Shown: in pieces, positions 1-6,113 of the stretch | Numbering within the stretch: the first letter of the stretch is position 1 | Layout: every line of letters begins with the position of its first letter | Assembly: GCA_020859725.1 (NCBI GenBank) | Contig: JAJBVR010000106.1 | Location: 1-6,939 of the forward strand | From: Clostridiales bacterium | Lineage (GTDB): Bacteria; Bacillota; Clostridia; Oscillospirales; Acutalibacteraceae | Direction: 5' to 3' | DNA: 6,939 nucleotides | Made by a program: the position numbers and the translations under genes | The notes under the pieces: generated by a model | Told to the model about the DNA's origin: nothing | Seen by the model: only the letters and a program-made list of their open reading frames with translations | Databases searched by the model: none

Positions 1-24
1 TAATACATCCAAATGGATGTATTA
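1..24. repeat. Perfect 10-bp inverted repeat (hairpin) at left edge
   Basis: Bases 1-10 (TAATACATCC) are the exact reverse complement of bases 15-24, with a 4-base spacer AAAT. It has the shape of a transcript-end hairpin, but the plus strand after it reads AAAAGAGG with no T run, and the minus-strand continuation lies outside the window. It may be the tail of a terminator of a gene to the left, and the arms may continue past the edge. Its role cannot be decided here. Confidence 0.45.
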
Positions 25-77
25 AAAGAGGACGTTTTATGAATATTTTTCACAAACGGACGTTGTTTTTATGGCAC

Positions 78-112
78 AAAAAAGGCAATCCCCTTTAACC
101 GAGCATTGCCTT
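78..112 (-). terminator. Rho-independent terminator downstream of the fliB-like gene
   Basis: On the minus strand an 8-bp stem AAGGCAAT / ATTGCCTT (bases 112-105 with 89-82) encloses a 15-nt loop and runs into a T6 tract (83-78). It lies about 70 bases past the fliB stop codon at 183, with nothing coding between, so it most likely ends the fliB transcript. The loop is long and could fold further. The plus-strand reading has no T run after the stem, so the element looks one-directional. Confidence 0.7.
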
Positions 113-182
113 ATATGTTTTAAAATATTTCTGATTTATTTTATAAACTTTTTTCTTTGAATGCAAAAATCACAGTATGTTT

Positions 183-1142
183 TTACTGAAAATATTTTTT
201 CAGATTTTCAACAGAAAGATTAATGTTATGCCTAAGCTGATATTTATATCTTTCCATATTTATATCACTGTGCTCGGTTTCTTTGCTCCACAAATGAACT
301 GTCCAGGAATCATTACCGAAAAAAGCGGGAATTAAAGCGCCGACTGCCGCCATTTTCACTTTTGAAAGCACATCTTTATCATAAACCGCCTGCATAAAAT
401 ACCTGAAAAGAAAATACATCGCAATATTTTCGCTGCTTATTGTATTTACCACATTTGGATTAAACTGATATGATTTAACCTTTTCAACCCATTGAGGATT
501 AATATTTTCCGGATTTTTAAAAACATCAATAAAATCAATACCATGATTTGCTTCTTCATACGGATTAATTTCAGACTGGACTTTTAATCCGTAATCAAGC
601 AATTCGCAAATTCTTGATGATACAGATTTGAATTGATTCTGAACAATGGCATACGCCGCTTTTCTGGAATTAAGCAGAATATAATATAATTCAGCGTCAA
701 TATCATTAAGGGAAGGCGGAATACTATTAAATCCCTCGCAAAAATCAAACTTTTCTTCAAGATTCCACATCATATCGCTTGCAACAGGGCAGGAAAACGA
801 AATCCCCATTTCCCTTGTGCCGCCGAAATCATTAATAAATCTCGGAAAAGTACGGCAAGTATAAGGAGTATGCTCCCCTCCTTCGGAGATATGTATATCA
901 CAAAGATTATTATTATTGAGAAACGGGCAGCGCTTGCTTTCAGTAAGCTTAAACACAGTGTTTCCAAATTCATCGGTAGTTAAAACACTGTCTATTCTGT
1001 TTCTGAGATCTCCGGAAAGAGTCTTATAATAATCAAGCGATTTTTCATCCGCGTCAACCTCCCATCCCGCGCAGCAGGAATCGGGGCAGTTGCCGGCAAT
1101 ACATTTAAAATCTTTATAAAAATCAGGTGTTATAAGCTTCAT
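183..1142 (-). CDS. fliB: FliB-like protein (flagellin lysine-N-methylase family, Cys-rich)
   Basis: This 319-residue protein resembles the FliB family, whose founding member methylates lysines of flagellin; many clostridial members sit far from flagellar genes and have no known substrate. The N-terminal third holds the family's cysteine signature: C14, C19, C23 and C24, then C72, C81, C96 and C118, with the blocks NCPDSCC, RCPFL and TCRTFPR. These probably bind a metal or iron-sulfur cluster. The C-terminal block around KETEHSDINMER also fits, so the gene looks complete, although many relatives are somewhat longer. ATG at 1142 is chosen because AAGGAAG lies just upstream and the protein then opens MKLITPDFY; the earlier in-frame ATG at 1184 falls inside the tRNA terminator hairpin. 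No flagellar gene is in the window, so the substrate is open. No dedicated promoter is obvious, and transcription may come by read-through from the tRNA promoter. A terminator follows at 78-112. Confidence 0.8.
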   Translation of the reverse strand: MKLITPDFYKDFKCIAGNCPDSCCAGWEVDADEKSLDYYKTLSGDLRNRIDSVLTTDEFGNTVFKLTESKRCPFLNNNNLCDIHISEGGEHTPYTCRTFPRFINDFGGTREMGISFSCPVASDMMWNLEEKFDFCEGFNSIPPSLNDIDAELYYILLNSRKAAYAIVQNQFKSVSSRICELLDYGLKVQSEINPYEEANHGIDFIDVFKNPENINPQWVEKVKSYQFNPNVVNTISSENIAMYFLFRYFMQAVYDKDVLSKVKMAAVGALIPAFFGNDSWTVHLWSKETEHSDINMERYKYQLRHNINLSVENLKKYFQ

Positions 1143-1160
1143 AATTCTTCCTTGAAAGAT

Positions 1161-1202
1161 AAAATAAAAAAGGAAAGACCACAAATGTGGAATTTCCTTT
1201 TT
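1161..1202 (-). terminator. Rho-independent terminator of tRNA-Leu, inside the fliB leader
   Basis: Right after the tRNA 3' end the minus strand folds into a long hairpin. The outer stem AAAAAGGAAA (1202-1193) pairs with TTTCCTTTTT (1176-1167); after a 2x2 internal loop, an inner CCAC/GTGG stem closes a 4-base loop. A T-rich tail follows (TTTTTTATTTT, overlapping the lower stem). The first stem bases coincide with the encoded CCA end of the tRNA. The hairpin ends only about 7 nt before the fliB ribosome site, so it also lies in the fliB leader. Confidence 0.75.
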
Positions 1203-1286
1203 GGTGCGAGAGACGGGACTTGAACCCGTACGAGTCGCCCCACACGCCCCTCAAACGTGCGCGTCTGCCGATTCCGCCACTCTCGC
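1202..1286 (-). tRNA. tRNA-Leu (anticodon GAG), with encoded CCA
   Basis: Read on the minus strand, this is a complete class II tRNA of 82 nt plus an encoded CCA (1204-1202). The acceptor stem GCGAGAG (1286-1280) pairs with CTCTCGC (1212-1206) and the discriminator base is A. The D arm carries the GCGGAATCGGCAGACGC pattern seen in leucine tRNAs. The anticodon stem-loop is CACGT-TTGAGGG-GCGTG with anticodon GAG at 1252-1250, reading CUC and CUU leucine codons. A 13-base long variable arm with its own short stem is typical of tRNA-Leu, and the T arm is ACGGG-TTCAAGT-CCCGT. It has its own consensus promoter upstream and a terminator directly downstream, so it is an independent unit. I see no attachment-site duplication or integrase beside it. 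Confidence 0.96.
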
Positions 1287-1300
1287 TTGCAACGATTGAG

Positions 1301-1329
1301 ATTATAGCAGATATAAAATTAATTGTCAA
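1301..1329 (-). promoter_or_regulatory. Consensus sigma-A promoter for tRNA-Leu
   Basis: The minus strand carries a perfect -35 box TTGACA (1329-1324), a 17-nt spacer, and a perfect -10 box TATAAT (1306-1301) preceded by TGC, an extended -10. The expected start site is near 1294, a few bases before the mature tRNA 5' end at 1286. The -35 box begins just past the last sense codons of the HAD gene, whose stop is at 1321-1319, so the promoter is embedded in the end of that gene. Both boxes match consensus exactly, as expected for a stable RNA gene. Confidence 0.88.
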
Positions 1330-2013
1330 TATATAAATCAAAAATTTTCAAAATATCTTCCGTGGATTCAGCAACCGCATCGGGACATTCAGAATTGATA
1401 TTATCCAAATCCCTGAATCCCCATGTTACTCCTATACTTTTACATCCAAGATTATGAGCTGATTTTATATCAACATCGCTATCCCCTATCCAAACACAAT
1501 TATCGGCGCATATATGCAATTTTTTAAGTATTTCTTTTGGAACGGCAGGATCCGGCTTCTTCGGTTTGTCATCCTGCGCTCCCTGAATAACATCAAACAA
1601 ATCATTTCCGAAAAAGAAGTGCACCATTCCTTTTGCCGCGGTATCGGGCTTGTTTGTGCATACAACAAGCTTTATTCCGCTTTTTTTAGTTTTTTCAAAA
1701 CTTTATCAATTCCGGGATACATATGCGCGTGTTCCAGCTTGATTTTGTCATATATTTCTTTAAAAAGGCTGTATTGTTCTTCCAATTCCGATTCTGAAAG
1801 TTGATTTTTAAAAGCTCGCTTAACAAGAAGCTTGGCTCCGTTTCCCACAAAATTTTTATAATCCTGTGACGACCATCCGGGTTTTATTCCCTTTTGCTTT
1901 AAAAGCACATCGCAAGCCAGACCCAAATCATCAATAGTATTTACCAAAGTACCGTCCAAATCAAAAAATGCGCATTTAATTTTGTCGAAATCTATACTAT
2001 TATTAATTATCAT
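1319..2013 (-). CDS. HAD-superfamily phosphatase (Gph-like), split by a frameshift
   Basis: Two reading frames together give one 231-residue haloacid dehalogenase-type hydrolase of the phosphoglycolate phosphatase/beta-phosphoglucomutase branch. Frame one (2013 to the stop at 1674-1672) has motif I FFDLDGTLVNT, with nucleophile D18 and acid D20, then the helical cap. The other frame (from about 1681 to 1319) has motif II VVCTNKP (T120), the motif III lysine in KKPDP, and motif IV WIGDSDVD (D178, D182). They join at a run of seven A (1687-1681): one more A, or a -1 slip, gives the natural LKKLKKSGIKLVV. As written, the first frame ends after 113 residues and lacks motifs II-IV, so it should be inactive unless the frame is restored. 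ATG at 2013 is chosen for its GGGGGAA ribosome site and 11-nt overlap with the potD stop; an in-frame ATG at 2034 is less likely. The substrate is unknown, and a place at the end of a polyamine operon does not reveal it. Confidence 0.82.
1648..1687 (-). other. Frame-change site in the HAD gene: A7 run plus downstream hairpin
   Basis: The zero frame reads CTA AAA AAA GCG GAA TAA. The A7 run (1687-1681) forms the heptamer A-AAA-AAA in correct phase for -1 slippage, and slipping yields AGC GGA ATA AAG, which continues the HAD protein. Ten bases after the run is a stem of GCTTGTT and AACAAGC (1670-1664 with 1654-1648), extendable by two pairs with a bulge. A single missing A gives the same sequence, so this marks a position and not a proven recoding signal. 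Confidence 0.5.
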
Positions 2014-3259
2014 AAAATTCCCCCAAATCCTCATATTTTCTCTTTTTACGGTCGTTTACAAGCTTTGCCGATGTACATAATATTATCACTGCCGCCAATA
2101 TAGCAAATTCTATATATATTTTTCTTTCTGTAAGTTTATTTTCAGAAGAGAGCCTTCCGCTTTTAATTTTGGTCCATAAATCCGATTGAAGTTCCAGTAT
2201 ATTTTGCGGCAGATTATCAAAGCACTGCCCTTCAGGCATTTCGGATGGGTATACAGCCTCATTTCCGTAAAGCGAACTGTTTTTATTATTTATAACAGTA
2301 ATATTCGGAGAGGCATAATATATATATTCTGAATTTGCAAGCGCAACCTGAGGTTCCTGCATAAAATTTATAAACGCCTCGGCTCCCCTTTTATTTTGGG
2401 CACAGGATGGAATACATAAAGCGTCATAAAAGATATTTACACCTTCTTTCGGAAAGCAGAATCCCAAATCGGGATTGTTTTCGCTCATAATAACATAATC
2501 CCCAGCGTAATAGGCTGCATAGGCACATTCTCCACTTTCCATAAGATTAAAAATTTCATCCATTACATAAACAGGATTTACGGCATCCCTTTGCTCGGCA
2601 AGAAGCTGCGCAGCATCATTCCAATCTTTTTCATCCACACTATTAAAATCCTGTCCGAGAATTGCCTGCGCTATTGCAAAAGCATCTCTTGAATTATTAA
2701 ACATAAGCACTTTGCCTTTGTAATTTTCATCCCAAAGCGCTTTCCAACTGTCAGGCTCTTCATTAACAAGCTTTTTATTATAATTCAAAGCAGTTGTACC
2801 CACATTATAGCACACGGAATACTTTTGCTCACTGTCAAAAAACAGATTTTGATACTTTTTATCAATATACTTAATATTAGGAACATTTTCCCAATCAATT
2901 TCAAGAAGCATATTTTCACTGATAAGTCTGGAAATCATATAATCGCTCGGGACTATAACATCATATGGCACACCGCCTCCCGAAAGCTTTGAATACATAT
3001 TCTCATTTGATTCAAAATTCGTATAATTCACCTTAGCACCTGTTAAGCGTTCAAATTCGCCGACAGCATCCATTGAGCCTTCACTGCCGTCTGAAATATA
3101 TTCGCCCCAATTATACACATTAACGGAAGTGCCCTGAAGGCCCAAGCTGTTGTAATAAGCTATTTGCTCCGGTGTAAACACCTCGTCGGAGGCAAAGGAA
3201 ACGCATGCCGGCAAAACCGTTAAAACAAAGCAAAATAAAAATAAAACAGTTTTTTTCAT
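2003..3259 (-). CDS. potD: Spermidine/putrescine-binding protein PotD with C-terminal membrane anchor
   Basis: This is the 418-residue extracytoplasmic substrate-binding protein of the polyamine ABC importer encoded just upstream. Residues 1-24 are a signal peptide (MKK, then a hydrophobic stretch to SFA-SD); C19 in VLPAC could be a weak lipobox. The periplasmic-binding fold follows, with PotD landmarks NVYNWGEYISDG (47-58), PSDYMISR (104-111), the block around R191-D192, and FYDALCIP (277-284), where D279 matches the acidic residue that contacts the polyamine amine in characterised PotD proteins. The protein is some 60 residues longer than usual: residues 381-402 form a hydrophobic helix followed by the basic segment NDRKKRKYED, predicting a C-terminal membrane anchor with a cytoplasmic tail. 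ATG 3259 is chosen for AAAGGAAA upstream, the signal peptide, and the TGATG overlap with the restored potC stop. Its stop codon overlaps the HAD start by 11 nt, so the two are probably coupled. Confidence 0.9.
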   Translation of the reverse strand: MKKTVLFLFCFVLTVLPACVSFASDEVFTPEQIAYYNSLGLQGTSVNVYNWGEYISDGSEGSMDAVGEFERLTGAKVNYTNFESNENMYSKLSGGGVPYDVIVPSDYMISRLISENMLLEIDWENVPNIKYIDKKYQNLFFDSEQKYSVCYNVGTTALNYNKKLVNEEPDSWKALWDENYKGKVLMFNNSRDAFAIAQAILGQDFNSVDEKDWNDAAQLLAEQRDAVNPVYVMDEIFNLMESGECAYAAYYAGDYVIMSENNPDLGFCFPKEGVNIFYDALCIPSCAQNKRGAEAFINFMQEPQVALANSEYIYYASPNITVINNKNSSLYGNEAVYPSEMPEGQCFDNLPQNILELQSDLWTKIKSGRLSSENKLTERKIYIEFAILAAVIILCTSAKLVNDRKKRKYEDLGEFYDN

Positions 3260-4081
3260 CAGTCGGTTTCCTTTCTTTTTGTTTTGGCGGATTTTGACTG
3301 AGCCGCGTTTAAAAGGATAAGAAGAAGCAGGATAACAAAAAAACAAGGGCGGACAAAGCATACATATCAGGCTTAACTCTTTTTTTTGTAAGCGAAAATA
3401 TATAGACAGGGAGTGTTTGAAAACTCGGGCCGTTTGTAAAATATGATATTATAAAATCATCAAGGGAAAGAGTAAAACTCATTATAAGACCGGTAATTAT
3501 GCCGCTTGTTATATCGGGAAAAACAACTTTGAAAAATGCCTTTAAAGGTTTGCACCCCAAATCAACGGCAGCTTCATAAATATTTATATCAAACTGCTTT
3601 AATTTAGGCAAAACATTTAAAATTACATACGGAAGGCAAAATGTTACGTGTGCGATAAGAAGAGACCAAAAATTTAAAACCCCCGATTTATTTATAACAG
3701 CGCCGGCAAAAACAAATAAAAGCATCATTGAAATTCCGGTAACAATTTCCGGGTTCATCATAGGTATATTAGTAACCGTCATAACTGCTCTTTTAATTCG
3801 TTTGCTTCTGTAATTAAATATGCCCACAGCAGCCATTGTGCCAAGCGCCGTTGAAACCGCGGCGGATGCCACCGCAAGCAAAACAGAATTTTCCAGCGAA
3901 GCCATTGCCGAAGCATTGCCGAACATTTCTTTCCACCATTTAAGCGAAAAATTTGTGAAAACATAAGTACTGGAGCTTTCATTAAACGAAAAAAGAATCA
4001 TAACGCCGATAGGAGCATACAGGAATACCAATATTAAAAAGATATAAAATTTTGAAGAGAAAGACAATTTGCTTTTTTCAT
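3259..4081 (-). CDS. potC: Polyamine ABC transporter permease PotC, frameshifted at both ends
   Basis: PotC is the second membrane subunit of the spermidine/putrescine importer and contacts PotA through its EAA loop, here EAAVDLGCKPLKAFFK. An uninterrupted core runs from TTG 4067 to TAA 3309 (252 residues), with the family N-terminal FLYAPIGVMILFSFN and the ending SLTKKRVKPDMYALSALVF. Both ends need another frame. At the start, ATG 4081 has a perfect GGGAGGAG site 7 nt upstream and overlaps the potB stop as ATGA, but its frame ends after 15 codons; one more A in the A6 run gives MKKSKLSFSSKFY. Near the end, one more T in the T7 run at 3343-3337 gives a full last helix and basic tail finishing KRKETD, with a stop that overlaps the potD ATG as TGATG. 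The restored protein has 274 residues, normal for PotC. TTG 4067 has no ribosome site at proper distance, so it is the weaker start. Confidence 0.88.
3336..3344 (-). other. Frame-change site near the potC 3' end (T7 run)
   Basis: The zero frame reads GTT TTT TTG TTA and stops at 3311-3309 before the last membrane helix is complete. The heptamer T-TTT-TTG is in correct phase for a -1 slip, and slipping gives V-F-F-V-I-L and continues to a TGA at 3261-3259 that overlaps the potD start. A T8 run would give the same protein. No stable hairpin is apparent just downstream. Confidence 0.5.
4073..4081 (-). other. Frame-change site at the potC start codon (A6 run)
   Basis: The start reads ATG AAA AAA GCA and its frame closes after 15 codons. 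One further A puts this well-placed ATG in frame with the PotC core as MKKSKLSFSS. The preceding base is G, so the run is not a canonical -1 heptamer (G-AAA-AAA), which makes ribosomal slippage less likely here than an indel. Confidence 0.5.
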
Positions 4082-4893
4082 ATAATTACTCCTCCCTGCG
4101 AATCGTCTTCAGCGCCCATATAATTCATAACTCCCAAACAAATAAGAATCAAAATCATTAAAACAAACGAAAGACTGGCTCCCAAATTATAATTGTTTGC
4201 TGACTGAAATTGTGTTTCAATTATATCGCCTATCAAAACCACCTGCCCGCCGCCGAGCTTTTGAGTAATATAAAAAGTTGAAACGCACGGAACAAACACC
4301 ATTGTTATTCCGCTTAAAATTCCCGGGATTGATAACGGGAAGATAACCTTTCCGAAAATCTGTGACTTTGACGAACCTAAATCCTGAGCAGCTTCAATAA
4401 GAGAATTATCAATTTTTGAGATAACCGAATATATGGGCAAAATCATATATGGCAAAAAATTATAAACCATTCCCAAAATTACCGCTCCGCCCGTGTTGAT
4501 TAACTTAAGGCTGCCGATTCCGAAAAAATTCAAAACACTGTTTATAATACCGGTGTCGCCCAAAATAGTCATCCACGAATAAGTTCTGATTAAAAAATTC
4601 ATCCACATAGGCAGCATAATAAGGAGCGCCATCATTCCGCGGGTTTTAGCCTTTGTTTTAGATAAAAAATATGCAAAAGGATACCCGACGGCAAAGCAAA
4701 TTGCCGTAGCAGCCACTCCGTACAAAACAGATAAAAGTATTGTTGAAGTATATTCCGGAATTGCTTTAATGCTGTTTAGGCTGAAGCTGCCGGAGGTATC
4801 GGTAAATGCATAATAGATTACCATTATTAACGGCGCTATTATAAATAATACAGACCAGAGTATATACGGTTTGTCAAGAAATTTGCTTGCCAT
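4078..4893 (-). CDS. potB: Polyamine ABC transporter permease PotB
   Basis: This 271-residue integral membrane subunit of the spermidine/putrescine importer pairs with PotC to form the channel. It has the usual layout of about six helices. The first helix follows MASKFLDKPYILW, and the conserved GYPFAYFLSK, LPMWMNFLIRTYSW and MVYNFLPYMILPIY segments typical of PotB follow. The cytoplasmic EAA loop that docks on PotA is EAAQDLGSSKSQIFGKVIFP (167-186). The length is normal and no frame break is seen. ATG 4893 is chosen because the protein then opens just before helix 1 and a GAGGAG site lies 4 nt upstream; it begins one base after the potA stop (TAG-A-ATG). In-frame ATGs farther upstream would lie inside potA and add an unlikely N-terminus. 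The stop overlaps the potC ATG as ATGA, which implies translational coupling. Confidence 0.95.
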   Translation of the reverse strand: MASKFLDKPYILWSVLFIIAPLIMVIYYAFTDTSGSFSLNSIKAIPEYTSTILLSVLYGVAATAICFAVGYPFAYFLSKTKAKTRGMMALLIMLPMWMNFLIRTYSWMTILGDTGIINSVLNFFGIGSLKLINTGGAVILGMVYNFLPYMILPIYSVISKIDNSLIEAAQDLGSSKSQIFGKVIFPLSIPGILSGITMVFVPCVSTFYITQKLGGGQVVLIGDIIETQFQSANNYNLGASLSFVLMILILICLGVMNYMGAEDDSQGGVII

Positions 4894-4894
4894 T

Positions 4895-6028
4895 CTACTC
4901 CTCATTTTCAGCCTCCCAATCATAATCCGCATCATTGATATGGTCAAATTCATCCGAAAAAGAGGAGTAGTCGCCGAATTCACCGCTGTACTCGCTTCGC
5001 TTCATAACGTGAATTGAATCTGCGTCTATAAACATTCCCACGGTTTCGCCGATTTTATGATATTCCGTAGTTTGAACAAGCCATATAAACCCGTTTACAT
5101 CAATAAATGTTTCAAAAAAAGTGCCTTTAAAAACAACATCCGTAATAATTCCTGTTAGTGCATCCTTTTTGCCGACTTCGCAAATAGCGATATCTTCAGG
5201 TCTTACAACTGCTTCAACCTGCTCATTAGGGGCAAATCCCTTATCAAGGCAATCAAAAGTAACCCCGAAAAATTTAACATAGTAATCCTTAATCATAACA
5301 GCGTCCACAATATTTGACTCACCTATAAAATCAGCTACAAAAGCGTTAACCGGTTCGTTATAAATATCCTCCGGTGTTCCGATTTGCTGAATAACTCCTC
5401 TGTCCATAACAACGACTCTGTCGCTCATGGAAAGGGCTTCCTCCTGATCATGAGTAACATATATAAAGGTGATTCCCAATCGCTTCTGAATTGATTTCAA
5501 TTCTTTTTGCATATCCTTGCGAAGCTTAAGATCCAGCGCGCCCAATGGCTCGTCCAGCAAAAGAACATGAGGCTTGTTGGCAAGCGCTCTTGCAATGGCA
5601 ACGCGCTGCTGCTGACCACCGGAAAGGCTTTCTATAGTGCGCTTTTCAAAGCCCTTTAAATTTACCAATTCAAGCATTTCGGCAACAGTTTTACGTATTT
5701 CTTTTTTATCCATCTTCTGAATTTCAGGACCGAAAGCAACATTTTCAAAAACATTCATATGAGAAAAAAGAGCATAACGCTGAAAAATGGTATTCACCTT
5801 TCGTTTATGTGGCGGTATATTGTTAATAACCTTTCCCTCAAAAACAATTTCACCGCTTTCGGGCTCAACAAAGCCCGCGATACAGCGAAGAGTGGTGGTT
5901 TTACCGCATCCGGAAGGACCAAGCAGCGTTATAAACTCTTTTTTATTAATTGAAAGATTTAATTTATCAAGAATGATATTATCTCCGTATTTTACGGTTA
6001 TATTTTTCAAATCTATTATTTTTTCCAA
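4895..6028 (-). CDS. potA: Polyamine ABC transporter ATP-binding protein PotA
   Basis: This 377-residue ATPase powers the PotBC permease on the cytoplasmic face. The nucleotide-binding domain is complete: Walker [10 protein letters not shown] (37-45), Q-loop Q83 in IFQRYALF, signature LSGGQQQR (135-142), Walker B LLLDEP (156-161, catalytic E160), D-loop GALD and switch H193 in VTHDQ. A TOBE domain of the MalK/PotA type follows at about 240-345, with VVRPEDI at 274-280. The last 30 residues, after HVMKRSEY, are strongly acidic (many D and E, ending ENEE) and are not part of the usual fold. The start is TTG 6028: it directly follows an in-frame TAA, has AGAGGAAG 7 nt upstream, and gives the typical MEKIIDLKN opening. 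It is the first gene of the pot operon, under the promoter at 6079-6106, and its stop is one base from the potB ATG. Confidence 0.96.
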   Translation of the reverse strand: MEKIIDLKNITVKYGDNIILDKLNLSINKKEFITLLGPSGCGKTTTLRCIAGFVEPESGEIVFEGKVINNIPPHKRKVNTIFQRYALFSHMNVFENVAFGPEIQKMDKKEIRKTVAEMLELVNLKGFEKRTIESLSGGQQQRVAIARALANKPHVLLLDEPLGALDLKLRKDMQKELKSIQKRLGITFIYVTHDQEEALSMSDRVVVMDRGVIQQIGTPEDIYNEPVNAFVADFIGESNIVDAVMIKDYYVKFFGVTFDCLDKGFAPNEQVEAVVRPEDIAICEVGKKDALTGIITDVVFKGTFFETFIDVNGFIWLVQTTEYHKIGETVGMFIDADSIHVMKRSEYSGEFGDYSSFSDEFDHINDADYDWEAENEE

Positions 6029-6056
6029 TTATGCACTTCCTCTTTATAACCCGATT

Positions 6057-6070
6057 TATTATTAATAATA
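6057..6070. repeat. 14-bp AT palindrome just downstream of the pot start site
   Basis: The sequence TATTATTAATAATA is its own reverse complement and covers roughly +2 to +15 of the predicted pot transcript. Its position would suit an operator bound by a repressor. It is all A and T in an AT-rich leader, so chance is a fair explanation. No riboswitch-like fold is visible in the short (about 45 nt) potA leader. Confidence 0.25.
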
Positions 6071-6078
6071 TAAAACTA

Positions 6079-6106
6079 AATATAGCAAATTATGAGGAAA
6101 TGTCAA
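6079..6106 (-). promoter_or_regulatory. Sigma-A promoter of the pot operon
   Basis: The minus strand has a perfect -35 TTGACA (6106-6101), a 16-nt spacer, and the -10 TATATT (6084-6079) with an extended TGC before it. The predicted start is near 6072, giving a leader of about 44 nt to the potA TTG. The -35 box begins 8 bases past the dpaB stop codon, so promoter and dpaB end almost touch. This suggests that vegetative sigma-A drives the polyamine importer independently of the dpa genes. Confidence 0.82.
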
Positions 6107-6113
6107 TATTTTT

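Noticed and set aside
31..75. Loose direct repeat GGACGTT...TTTATG at 32 and 58
   Set aside because: Only short blocks match with different spacing; this is likely chance.
39..98. 19-codon plus-strand reading frame with AAGAGG upstream
   Set aside because: It is short, opposes all neighbouring genes, runs through the fliB terminator, and its peptide resembles nothing I know.
1143..1184. Upstream start for the fliB-like gene at 1184
   Set aside because: It lies in the tRNA terminator hairpin, has no ribosome site, and adds a hydrophobic stretch unlike the family; ATG 1142 has a good AAGGAAG site.
1202..1286. tRNA-Leu as an integration site
   Set aside because: There is no integrase, no duplicated tRNA 3' end and no foreign-looking gene nearby.
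1514..1804. Plus-strand open frame across the HAD gene
   Set aside because: It is antisense to a recognisable phosphatase and has no family features.
2014..2034. HAD gene start at ATG 2034
   Set aside because: It is possible, but ATG 2013 has a GGGGGAA site at good spacing and the tighter overlap with potD.
3260..3361. N-terminal extension of PotD to 3361
   Set aside because: That stretch is the 3' end of potC read in another frame; the signal peptide and ribosome site place the start at 3259.
4894..4983. N-terminal extension of PotB to 4983
   Set aside because: It overlaps the acidic potA tail in another frame and precedes a clear start at 4893 with a GAGGAG site.
5759..6065. Two plus-strand open frames antisense to potA
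   Set aside because: They mirror the conserved Walker A region of PotA and have no protein signature of their own.
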